From CAZCPB01 sp044223975 (GTDB lineage Bacteria; Planctomycetota; Phycisphaerae; Phycisphaerales; UBA1924), in NCBI GenBank assembly GCA_044223975.1, contig JBGALI010000018.1, positions 1 through 64,000 of the forward strand: a stretch of 64,000 nucleotides of DNA, written 5' to 3'. Positions within the stretch are counted from its first letter, which is position 1. The number at the start of each line of letters is the position of its first letter. The notes below the pieces were generated by a model. It made no database searches. It saw only the letters and a program-made list of their open reading frames with translations, and was not told where the DNA came from. Below, in pieces: positions 8,533 through 15,599 of this stretch. Position numbers and translations under genes: made by a program.

Positions 8533-9552
8533 TCAGGAGCGCACGACGATGCGGACCGTTGCATCGCGCTGGGCCGTCGCTTCAATCGAAACTTTCAGGA
8601 AGCTCCGGATCGTTTCAATATTGGTCGTAGAGTGCGGCGTGAGCGGCATGGTCAGCATCTCTCCGCTCCCCGCCATCGCGAGGGGAAGCAGGAGCTGATC
8701 GGCCAGGTACGGCCCGGCCGCGACCTCGGCGGCGATGTAGGCGCGGGCCTGGCGCACCGCTTCAGCCGCCACCGCCTCGGCGCTCTTGCCGACTTCGCCG
8801 ATGGCGCTGAACACTTCCGAGACGTGCTCGGAAGCGATCTCGAGAGCCACCGCGTTTCCCGGGCCGTCGCTCCCTGATACATGGACGATCTGCAGATCGT
8901 CCGGGCTCCAGCCCAGGGTCTTCTCGATGACCTTGATCTCGCGTTCGGCGATCTGCCGGGCCAGGCGCGACACGTACACCGCGGCCCTGCGGCCGGTGGT
9001 CCCGCCGCGCGACCCGAGCGCCAACGGGGTGAGAACGGAGACGGGGTTGATTTCAACGACGACGCGTCCGCCGCCCGCGGGGTAGAAGCCGTGGCGCTCG
9101 AGCCGCGCAGAGACGCGCGGGCCCATGCGATTAATCAACGGAAGGAACGCGCGGTCGATGAAGTCAAAGGGCGGGGCCTGGCGGTTGTGGGTGCCCCCCT
9201 CGAGCGTGATCACAGACGGGCCCGACGCGGTCAGAAGAGGCGGGAGCACCGTCTGCAGCACGAGCATGGTGCTGCCCGCCGTGCCGATGGGGAACCGATA
9301 CGGGCCGGGAGAAACCGCCCGGGGCTTGAACGTGAGCTCCGAGGAGCCGACGTCACCGCCGTCGACCTCCGCGTTCCCTACGGCCTGCGCGGCCGCGACG
9401 GCCGTGGCGTGCTGGCGCATGAGGCCGGGCTTGTCTCGCCCCGCACGGATGTTGGTGATCCGGAACGGCGTGCCGGTCACCAGCGCGAGCGACAGCGCGG
9501 TCCGAAGAATCTGGCCGCCGCCTTCGCCTTGTGATCCGTCGAGGGTCAGCAT
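8533..9552 (-). CDS. rtcA: RNA 3'-terminal phosphate cyclase RtcA
   Basis: A 339-residue protein of standard family length. It converts RNA 3'-phosphates to 2',3'-cyclic phosphates using ATP and an adenylyl-His intermediate, in the cytoplasm. Family motifs seen are DGSQGEGGGQILRTALSL at the N-terminus, RAGRDKPGL, GTAGSTMLVLQ, GGTHN, FYPAGGG, and the C-terminal catalytic-His segment TPHSTTNIETI (His near residue 307). The ATG at 9552 gives the canonical N-terminus; a TTG at 9591 would add 13 atypical residues. It lies 84 nt downstream of rtcB on the same strand and is the last gene of the inferred rsr-Y RNA-rtcB-rtcA operon. Confidence 0.95.
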   Translation of the reverse strand: MLTLDGSQGEGGGQILRTALSLALVTGTPFRITNIRAGRDKPGLMRQHATAVAAAQAVGNAEVDGGDVGSSELTFKPRAVSPGPYRFPIGTAGSTMLVLQTVLPPLLTASGPSVITLEGGTHNRQAPPFDFIDRAFLPLINRMGPRVSARLERHGFYPAGGGRVVVEINPVSVLTPLALGSRGGTTGRRAAVYVSRLARQIAEREIKVIEKTLGWSPDDLQIVHVSGSDGPGNAVALEIASEHVSEVFSAIGEVGKSAEAVAAEAVRQARAYIAAEVAAGPYLADQLLLPLAMAGSGEMLTMPLTPHSTTNIETIRSFLKVSIEATAQRDATVRIVVRS

Positions 9553-9636
9553 GGTTCTGCTCAAGCGTCTCCTGCCGCGCGGCGTGGCCAAGAACGGCCT
9601 CTCCCGCGTGCCGCGCCAGCGCCGCGGCGTCGGGTT

Positions 9637-11136
9637 TCAATCATCCGCCTCGGAAGCATCCTTGATCACAAACCTCGCCTTGAGACGCGCGACCTCCGAC
9701 GCCAGCCCCGCGGCCTTGACCGACCGCAGCACCTCGTCAAAGTCCTTGTACGCCCCCGGCGCTTCGTCGATAGGGTACCGGCGGCAGTTGCTGAGGATGT
9801 CTGAAGCGTCCATGGACTTGTCCACGTCGGCCTGCACGAGCCGGCGTGCGGCCTCCTTGCGGCCCATCTGACGCCCGGCGCCGTGGTTCACGCTGTAGCA
9901 CGACACCTCGGCCCCGGGGTCGGCGACCATCACCGCCGACCCGGCCTCGGGGTTGCCTGGGAGCAGGATGGGGTGACCGGTGGCCTCGAACGGCGTTTCC
10001 TTGAGGGCGTGGTGTCCCCCCGGGAATGCGCGCGTCGCGCCCTTGCGGTGCACCCAGGCCAGCTTGTTGTTCACGACCTCCTGGCGCGCGATGTTGTGGC
10101 TGATGAAGTACACCAGCCGCCCCGTCGTCCCAGGAATGATCTCCTGAAACGCTTCGAGCACCAGCGCGTTGATCAGCAAGTGGTTGACGGTCGCGAAGTT
10201 CGAGCCCAGGGCCAGGTCGTCGAGATAGGCGTCGGCCTCGGGGCTGCCGAGGGGCGCGTAGACCAGCTCGCGGTCGTTGCCGGGGAGCGGGATCTCCCAG
10301 GCGCTGAACTTCTCCTGGAGCGCGCGGAACTGGCCCGAGGCCAGCGCGTGGCCGAACCCGCGCGAGCCGCAGTGCGACAGGAACGCCACGTTCCCGTCTT
10401 TCAGGCCGAACACATCCGCGACCGCGCGGGCGCGCTCGGAAGGGTCCACGTGAACCAGCTCGCACTCGCCGAAGTGGTTCCCGCCGCCGTAGGAGCCGAG
10501 CTGCCGGAACTTCTCGTCGAGGTTGCGGATCACCTGCCGGTGCTCCAGCAGGTCGAGGCGCGCCGCCAGAGATCCCATGGAGCCGTCGTGCCCCTGATGC
10601 GCGGAGTCCTCGCAGCGCGCTGCCCAGTCGGGCGGGATGCCCAGATCCTCGCACACCTCGCGCGAAGCGCCCTCGATCGCGGCTTTGCGGCCGAGCGCCG
10701 GAGACACGGCTCGCGACTTGGAGACCGAGCGCTGGCCGCGCCCCGCGCCCGTCGGCGTGCGCGATGTGATGGCCTCGATCAGCGCGCGCCGCGTCGGACG
10801 GTCGTCCACGGCAGCGCCGGGCAGGTCGAGTTGCAGCAGGCTCATGGAGCACTTGATGTCGACCCCGACTGGACCGGGATAGACGTGGGTCGGGGACACG
10901 AGCACGCAGCCGACCGGAGCACCGTACCCGCAGTGTGCATCAGGGTTGAGGACCAGCGCCGTCACACCGGGGGCCATGCGCGAATTGATCGCCTGGCGGA
11001 GGCAGCCCTCGTCGAACGTGGAGCGGATCGCGTCCGTTCCGATCACCGTGATCGGCGACCGCTTGCCGCCGTCGACGGGCAGAAATCCCGTGGCCTCGCC
11101 GGTTGAGATGATCGGGCTGGTGGTCGAGCTTTCCAT
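9637..11136 (-). CDS. rtcB: RNA-splicing ligase RtcB
   Basis: A 499-residue GTP- and Mn-dependent RNA ligase that joins 2',3'-cyclic phosphate (or 3'-phosphate) ends to 5'-OH ends. Conserved blocks are PDAHCGYGAPVG, GVDIKCSM (metal-binding Asp and Cys), GGGNHFGE, HCGSRGFG, SHNIARQE, HRKGATRAFPGG, and the guanylylation site NHGAGRQMGR (His near residue 416). The ATG at 11136 is preceded by GGAAGGA with 7-nt spacing. The gene follows the five Y-RNA-like units and precedes rtcA. All known catalytic residues appear to be present. Confidence 0.97.
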   Translation of the reverse strand: MESSTTSPIISTGEATGFLPVDGGKRSPITVIGTDAIRSTFDEGCLRQAINSRMAPGVTALVLNPDAHCGYGAPVGCVLVSPTHVYPGPVGVDIKCSMSLLQLDLPGAAVDDRPTRRALIEAITSRTPTGAGRGQRSVSKSRAVSPALGRKAAIEGASREVCEDLGIPPDWAARCEDSAHQGHDGSMGSLAARLDLLEHRQVIRNLDEKFRQLGSYGGGNHFGECELVHVDPSERARAVADVFGLKDGNVAFLSHCGSRGFGHALASGQFRALQEKFSAWEIPLPGNDRELVYAPLGSPEADAYLDDLALGSNFATVNHLLINALVLEAFQEIIPGTTGRLVYFISHNIARQEVVNNKLAWVHRKGATRAFPGGHHALKETPFEATGHPILLPGNPEAGSAVMVADPGAEVSCYSVNHGAGRQMGRKEAARRLVQADVDKSMDASDILSNCRRYPIDEAPGAYKDFDEVLRSVKAAGLASEVARLKARFVIKDASEADD

Positions 11137-11174
11137 CGCTGTTCCTTCCGTGCTCGTGAGACCCGAACTGCCGC

Positions 11175-11300
11175 GCCGACGGCGACGATTGTGTGGCGAG
11201 ACATGCCTGGTGCTCTCTCTGAGCTACCGAGCCGTGGCCCGTGCGGGAGTTGCGCCCGCTGCCTCCAGGTCCGTGTAGTCCCGCCGGCATTCGCCGGGGC
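11175..11300 (-). ncRNA. Y-RNA-like gene 5 (degenerate tRNA-like module)
   Basis: Last unit before rtcB. The lower stem CGGCGA/UCGCCG and an AUGC internal loop lead to an 8-bp upper stem GGCGGGAC/GUCUCGCC, then UACA, as in the other units. The inserted module has a T-stem GCGGG/CCCGC, but its loop reads CGCAACU instead of the UUCGAAU type. A D-like arm follows (UAGCUCAGAGAGAGC). The whole module is closed by CCUGG/CCAGG. The acceptor-like stem is short and imperfect. The Ro-binding part is conserved while tRNA mimicry is decaying or specialised. Confidence 0.75.
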
Positions 11301-11335
11301 GTGATTCAAGCGGCTGGCTTGCGGTGCCCATCGAG

Positions 11336-11456
11336 CCGCGGCGACGAAGATGACGAGACGATTTGCTCTACCAGCTGAGCTACGGCCCCCAAAGGTGGAA
11401 GAGGAGCCGGCGGGACTCGAACCCGCGACCTGTAGTCCCGATCGCATTCGCCGCAG
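11336..11456 (-). ncRNA. Y-RNA-like gene 4 (complete YrlA-type tRNA mimic)
   Basis: The ends pair as CUGCGGCGA/UCGCCGCGG. An AUGC-containing internal loop follows, then the upper stem CGGGAC/GUCUCG. Inside, in 5' to 3' order, are UACAGG, a T-arm with stem GCGGG/CCCGC and loop UUCGAGU, an acceptor-like 7-bp helix CGGCUCC/GGGGCCG closed by a 13-nt loop, the UA linker, and a D-arm GCUC-AGCUGGUA-GAGC. The tRNA parts are circularly permuted: acceptor ends are joined, and the module opens where the anticodon arm would be. This is the known YrlA architecture, so this is a Y RNA and not a tRNA gene. Confidence 0.9.
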
Positions 11457-11504
11457 ACCGAAGGGCGCCGTGGCCGGCGGCCCTGATTCCTTTCGCGTGC
11501 CGTT

Positions 11505-11671
11505 CCAGCGCCCGGAGATCCGGGACGACGAGTATTGACGAGACAACCCGCTCTGCCGCTGAGCTACGGCCCTTCGGTCTCCCGATGGTACCGGCGGGAT
11601 TCGAACCCGCGACCTGGAGGATTTGGAACCTGTAGTCCCGTCTGCATTCGTCCCGGATCTCGGGGCGCTGG
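11505..11671 (-). ncRNA. Y-RNA-like gene 3 (long Ro stem, complete tRNA mimic)
   Basis: The terminal stem is 24 bp with one mismatch (11648-11671 against 11505-11528), the longest of the five. The AUGC internal loop and the 8-bp upper stem GACGGGAC/GUCUCGUC with one G-U pair are present. The module has the T-arm GCGGG-UUCGAAU-CCCGC, an acceptor-like helix CGGUACC/GGGCCG with a bulged A, and the D-arm GCUC-AGCGGCA-GAGC. A roughly 16-nt insertion sits between the UACAGG motif and the T-arm. It should be processed from the rsr-rtcBA transcript or transcribed separately; no internal promoter was identified. Confidence 0.9.
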
Positions 11672-11694
11672 GTTCTCCTGGTGCCTCGACCGTC

Positions 11695-11787
11695 CGCGGC
11701 GACGAGGGTTGGGCGAGAGTTCCCCGCTTTCGCGGGGGCGGGATTCGAACCCGCTTAGCCATGTACTCCCGTCCGGCATTCGCCGCG
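11695..11787 (-). ncRNA. Y-RNA-like gene 2 (T-arm and GNRA-capped acceptor mimic, no D-arm)
   Basis: The terminal stem CGCGGCGA/UCGCCGCG and the AUGC internal loop are followed by the upper stem CGGGAG/CUCUCG. Relative to the other units, this carries a compensatory change in the last base pair (C-G to G-C), which is direct covariation evidence for the helix. The module has a perfect T-arm (GCGGG-UUCGAAU-CCCGC) and, directly after it, CCCCGC-GAAA-GCGGGG, an acceptor-like helix capped by a GNRA tetraloop. There is no D-arm. It is a truncated form of the YrlA module. Confidence 0.82.
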
Positions 11788-11820
11788 ACCGACCGATTGA
11801 TCCCTAGTCACTGGACGCCA

Positions 11821-11897
11821 GGGGCCAGCCCGGCAAGGAGTTGGTTGAGACCGTTTCGGTACATCGATGTAGTCCCAACCGCATCCGGGCCGGCCCC
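11821..11897 (-). ncRNA. Y-RNA-like gene 1 (minimal, no tRNA-like module)
   Basis: First unit after the rsr stop codon. The terminal stem is 13 bp with one G-U pair (11885-11897 against 11821-11833), the AUGC internal loop is present, and the upper stem is 9 bp (GGUUGGGAC/GUCUCAACC). Only short hairpins follow where the other units carry the tRNA mimic (UACAUCGAUGUA and CCGAAACGG). It keeps the shared GGGACUACA signature. It looks like a stripped-down Ro ligand, resembling simple stem-loop Y RNAs. Confidence 0.75.
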
Positions 11898-11920
11898 GAG
11901 CCGTCCTTCACCGCCAACAT

Positions 11921-13495
11921 TTAGATCGAAACCTTCTCGATCACGCCGACCCAGTGGTCGGGCGCGAGCTTCCCCTCGGCAAAGAGCGCGATGACATCGA
12001 AGACGCTGTCGGAGAACCCGCCGATGTTGAGGATGTCCTCGCGGTCGACCGCCTGGCCCGTCGAGTTGGGTTGGACGTCGAGGCAGACCATCCGGGCCGC
12101 GGGGTTGCGCTGCTTGAAGATCGACCACTGCTCCATGAGCGGCGTGGGCGCCGCGCCGGGCCGGGCGAACGCGCCCGAGTCGACCCAGGACTCGTTGTCG
12201 GAGACGTAGATCACAAGATCACCCTTGGCCTTCTGCGTGTTGAGGTGGCGGAGCGGCGCCGAGCAGTTGGTGCCGCCCGAGGGGAGCGACGCGAGCCTCG
12301 AGGTGTTGGTCATGACCGAATCGCGCGGGTTGAGATCGATACTGAGGACGTCGGTGGAGAACGGGATGACACCCGCGCCGGGGTTCCGGCGGAGGACGGC
12401 CGCCGCCACGAGCGCGGCCACGTCGAGGCACCGGACCGCCGTGGTCGCGCCCTTGCGATGACCGGTGATCGGTGACTGCATGGAGCCCGACACGTCGGGG
12501 AAGACCCACACCTTGCCCGGGACCGAGGGCACGTTGGTGATCGCGATCTCCATCGCATCCTGGAGCGCTTCGCGGATCACGCGCGGGATAGTCTCGCCCG
12601 CGTTGGTGTAGGCGATCATGAGCTGGTACGGGAAAGCGCGGGCCTTGCCGATCAGTTCGGGGTCGCGGAGCTTGGCGGCGATGATGTTCACGGCGTCGTC
12701 GTCCTGCAGCGCGCCGTGGCGCGCAAAGGTGTTGAGGTTCATGCGGGTCGCCTGCCACGGGGCCTTGCGGGCGACCGCAATCCAGTGCTCGCCGGTCAGG
12801 GGCAGCCCGGCGAGCATGTCCATCGGAACATCGGGAACCTGCACCCCCTCCGGTGCACCGTTCTTGAAGGCCTCGTAGTCGCGGACCAGCGCGGGCAGGG
12901 CCGCGGCATCGTGCGCGCGACCGATGAGGTACGCGTAGAGCGCTGCGCGAGCGGGGGTTGAGGGCTTGGGGTGGACCATCTTGATCACGTCGGCAAGAGA
13001 CGGGTCGTTCCCGACCGAGGCACGGAACAGCGCATCGTCCGAGCGGCTGTCGAGCCACTGAACCACCAGCCGCTTGGGGAGCGTGCCCAGGCTCTTGCGC
13101 CCGGCAACGCCGGAGCGCATGATCTGGACGAAGTTGCGGAGCATCTTGGGGTTGTCGATCACGCGGTCGAAGACCTCGGCGAGCAGGCCCGGGGAACGCA
13201 CGCTCAGGACCGCGCACAGCAGCGCCGGCAAGTCCTTCATTCGCGAGGTCGTGCGGCCGTAGAGCGCGGCGCGGGCGATGAACTCGGGCTCGACGCGGCC
13301 GCACAGGTCAAGGACCGTCGCGAGCTGCGTGTCCGCCGACGCGTAGAAGGTGGAGTTGAGGCAGCCCGTCGCGGCGTACTGCGCCAGCGCGTGACGCGGC
13401 GTGAACTCGTACGCGCGCCCGCCAGCCTCGTTGATGGAGTCGGCGTTGCGGAGCAGCGTGCCGGCGATCGACTTGAAGAGGGACTTGTTGGCCAC
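11921..13495 (-). CDS. rsr: Ro60-like TROVE-domain RNA-binding protein Rsr
   Basis: A 524-residue orthologue of Ro60, a ring-shaped HEAT-repeat protein that binds Y RNAs on its outer surface and the ends of misfolded or damaged RNA in its central hole. The TROVE region spans about residues 20-320. A von Willebrand A-like C-terminal domain has a MIDAS motif DVSGSM (near residue 333), with TNCSAPL and SDNES further on. The GTG at 13495 is chosen because GGAG lies 7 nt upstream and no in-frame ATG fits. A sigma-54 promoter is 55 bp upstream. The gene opens the operon containing the five Y RNAs, rtcB and rtcA. Confidence 0.95.
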   Translation of the reverse strand: MANKSLFKSIAGTLLRNADSINEAGGRAYEFTPRHALAQYAATGCLNSTFYASADTQLATVLDLCGRVEPEFIARAALYGRTTSRMKDLPALLCAVLSVRSPGLLAEVFDRVIDNPKMLRNFVQIMRSGVAGRKSLGTLPKRLVVQWLDSRSDDALFRASVGNDPSLADVIKMVHPKPSTPARAALYAYLIGRAHDAAALPALVRDYEAFKNGAPEGVQVPDVPMDMLAGLPLTGEHWIAVARKAPWQATRMNLNTFARHGALQDDDAVNIIAAKLRDPELIGKARAFPYQLMIAYTNAGETIPRVIREALQDAMEIAITNVPSVPGKVWVFPDVSGSMQSPITGHRKGATTAVRCLDVAALVAAAVLRRNPGAGVIPFSTDVLSIDLNPRDSVMTNTSRLASLPSGGTNCSAPLRHLNTQKAKGDLVIYVSDNESWVDSGAFARPGAAPTPLMEQWSIFKQRNPAARMVCLDVQPNSTGQAVDREDILNIGGFSDSVFDVIALFAEGKLAPDHWVGVIEKVSI

Positions 13496-13549
13496 GGGTC
13501 ATCTCCTTTGAAGAGGCATCCCGCCTGAGCGGGCGACGGAGGAGGAGGT

Positions 13550-13565
13550 TGCACGCGGCGTGCCA
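13550..13565 (-). promoter_or_regulatory. Sigma-54 (-24/-12) promoter of the rsr-Y RNA-rtcBA operon
   Basis: On the minus strand the sequence reads TGGCACGCCGCGTGCA. The consensus is TGGCACG-N4-TTGCA, and here the invariant GG and GC are at the correct spacing with one T replaced by G. The start site would fall near 13539, giving a 5' leader of about 45 nt to the rsr GTG. RtcR, encoded divergently, is a sigma-54 activator, so the match has a functional context. Confidence 0.8.
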
Positions 13566-13623
13566 GAGGGTGAACGCGGGGGTGGCACGGATGCATTACG
13601 CTCGAAATGGGCTGCTTTTCAGG

Positions 13624-13655
13624 GCCAAACATGCACTTTTCGTACGTTGTTTGGC
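13624..13655. promoter_or_regulatory. Candidate RtcR upstream activating site
   Basis: A perfect inverted repeat, GCCAAACA then 16 nt then TGTTTGGC, lies about 60-105 bp upstream of the rsr -24/-12 promoter and upstream of rtcR. That position and the dyad fit an enhancer for an RtcR oligomer. The assignment is inferred from position and symmetry only. Confidence 0.5.
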
Positions 13656-13676
13656 ATATATGCTTTAGGGCTGAAT

Positions 13677-13705
13677 TTGTATCGCATCGTATCGTTACTT
13701 ATCCT
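13677..13705 (+). promoter_or_regulatory. Candidate sigma-70-type promoter of rtcR
   Basis: TTGTAT, a 17-nt spacer, then TATCCT. The -10 ends only 7 nt before the rtcR ATG at 13713, so transcription from it would give a leaderless or near-leaderless mRNA. There is no good ribosome site before that ATG, which agrees with this reading. Confidence 0.4.
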
Positions 13706-13712
13706 ATTGGAT

Positions 13713-15365
13713 ATGGCCTCCAAGCCTCGGGTCATCTTCGCCCTGCTCGGCACCACGCTCGACACCGGGAAGGGACCGGAGCGATGGGAGCGGTGGCGGC
13801 CCACCGTCGCGCTCTGCCAGCACGAGGACCTGGCCGTGTCCCGCCTGGAGTTGCTCCACGGTCGACCGTCGATCTCACTGTGCAACACCGTTGTGGAGGA
13901 CATCGCGTCCGTGTCCCCGGAGACCACGGTCAACCGGCACATGGTGGAGTTTCGGGACCCCTGGGATTTCGAGGAGGTGTACGCGACCCTGCACGACTTT
14001 GCGCGCGGGTACAAGTTCGACCCGGAGCGCGAGGAGTACCTCGTCCACATCACCACAGGCACGCATGTGGCCCAGATCTGCCTGTTCCTCCTGACCGAGG
14101 CGCGGTACTTCCCGGGTGTGCTGCTCCAGACCTCCCCCCCGCAGCGGGCGCGACAGCCCGGGCCCGGGCAGTACAAGGTCATCGACCTCGACCTGTCGCG
14201 CTACGACTCGATCGCGGCTCGGTTTCGCACGGAACGCCGGGACAACGTCGCGGGACTCAAGTCGGGTATCGCCACGCGGAATGCCGCTTTCAACCGGCTG
14301 ATCGATGAGCTGGAGCACGTCGCGGCCCACTCGACCGACCCCATCCTTCTTATGGGTCCGACGGGGGCGGGCAAGAGCCAGCTGGCGCGCCGGTTGTTCG
14401 AGCTCAAGCAAGCCAAGCACCTCGTGAAGGGCTCGCTGGTGGAGGTGAACTGCGCCACGCTACGGGGCGACGCGGCGATGTCGGTGCTGTTCGGGCACAA
14501 GAAGGGCGCGTTCACGGGTGCCGTTCAGGACCGGGCCGGGCTGCTCCGCGCCGCCGACGGGGGCCTGCTGTTCCTGGACGAGATCGGCGAACTCGGGCTC
14601 GATGAGCAGGCGATGCTGCTTCGGGCACTGGAGGAGAAGCGCTTCCTGCCGCTGGGGTCGGACGTGGAGGCGACGAGCGACTTCAGGCTGATCGCCGGAA
14701 CGAACCGGGACCTTTCGGACGCCGTGCGGCGCGGCCGCTTTCGTGAAGACCTTCTCGCCCGCATAAACCTCTGGACGTTCCGGCTGCCGCCGCTCAAGGA
14801 ACGCCGTGAAGACATCGAACCCAACCTCGACTATGAGCTTGAGCAGTTCTCGCGCCGCACCGGGCGCAGCGTGCGGCTCAACCGTGAGGCGCGGGACCGG
14901 TTCCTGGCGTTTGCGATGTCGGCCAGAGCACACTGGAACGGGAACTTCCGGGATCTTTCCGCGGCGATCACCCGGATGGGGACGCTTGCGCCGGGCGGCA
15001 GGATTACCACTGAGGTAGTGGAAGCGGAGTCGGCGCGCCTGTCCGCGGCTTGGGGTGCGAGCGAAAGCGATGCAGTCGGTGCGCGCGGCTGCCTCGAGGC
15101 CGTGCTCAGTCCGGCCGACCTGGACCGACTTGACCTCTTCGATCGCGTTCAGCTTGCCGAGGTGCTGCGAGTGTGTCGGGCCTGCAGCACGCTGTCCGAA
15201 GCGGGGCGCACGCTGTTCGCAGCCTCCCGCCAGAGCAAAGTCGCGCCCAATGACGCCGACCGTCTGCGCAAGTACCTCGCCCGGTTTGGGCTTTCATGGG
15301 CTCGCATCCGGGCCGCCGCCCACGAACCGCCGGACGCGGCGCGTCGAGCCGTGTCATTAGAATGA
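13713..15365 (+). CDS. rtcR: RtcR, sigma-54-dependent activator with CARF sensor domain
   Basis: A 550-residue protein. Residues about 1-180 form the CARF-like sensor typical of RtcR (VIFALLGTTLD at the N-terminus, HITTGTHV in the middle), known to respond to RNA ends carrying 2',3'-cyclic phosphate. The AAA+ domain follows with Walker A GPTGAGKS (near residue 214), the sigma-54 contact motif GAFTGA (near 265) and Walker B LLFLDEIGE (near 285). The C-terminal region carries a DNA-binding HTH (around STLSEAGRTLFAASRQSK). The ATG at 13713 matches the family start. It is divergent from rsr. A duplicate of its C-terminal coding region survives at 19204-19326. Confidence 0.95.
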   Translation: MASKPRVIFALLGTTLDTGKGPERWERWRPTVALCQHEDLAVSRLELLHGRPSISLCNTVVEDIASVSPETTVNRHMVEFRDPWDFEEVYATLHDFARGYKFDPEREEYLVHITTGTHVAQICLFLLTEARYFPGVLLQTSPPQRARQPGPGQYKVIDLDLSRYDSIAARFRTERRDNVAGLKSGIATRNAAFNRLIDELEHVAAHSTDPILLMGPTGAGKSQLARRLFELKQAKHLVKGSLVEVNCATLRGDAAMSVLFGHKKGAFTGAVQDRAGLLRAADGGLLFLDEIGELGLDEQAMLLRALEEKRFLPLGSDVEATSDFRLIAGTNRDLSDAVRRGRFREDLLARINLWTFRLPPLKERREDIEPNLDYELEQFSRRTGRSVRLNREARDRFLAFAMSARAHWNGNFRDLSAAITRMGTLAPGGRITTEVVEAESARLSAAWGASESDAVGARGCLEAVLSPADLDRLDLFDRVQLAEVLRVCRACSTLSEAGRTLFAASRQSKVAPNDADRLRKYLARFGLSWARIRAAAHEPPDAARRAVSLE

Positions 15366-15599
15366 TGGGCCCGCTGGGAACTCACTGAAGCCAAGCCTGG
15401 GGAAGCCAACGAACCCGAACGCGGCGTCGGTGAGCGGGAGAAACGAAACCGCTTCCGATACACTCGACCAAGTCGGGCTGGCCGTGCATGAGGGACTTTC
15501 TATATGAGCATCCGGCCCGCACCAATCGGTCGCACGAGCTGACCGGAGGGCGCTCAAGAGGTGGCGTCAGCCTCCTCCCGCTATTCTCCACAATGTCAA
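15366..15599. other. Intergenic stretch after rtcR
   Basis: About 230 bp with no supported gene. A 12-codon frame (MSIRPAPIGRTS) exists but has no further support. The stretch leads into the broken TPR gene. Confidence 0.4.

Noticed and set aside
11360..11760. Possible tRNA genes or pseudo-tRNAs on the minus strand (clear T-arms and D-arms)
   Set aside because: The T-arm precedes the D-arm, acceptor ends are joined, there is no anticodon arm, and the elements sit inside larger stems shared by five units next to rsr. They are Y RNA modules.
11043..11762. A 239-residue open frame on the minus strand across the Y RNA array
   Set aside because: It overlaps rtcB in another frame and reads through structured RNA. 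The length is explained by the high GC content.
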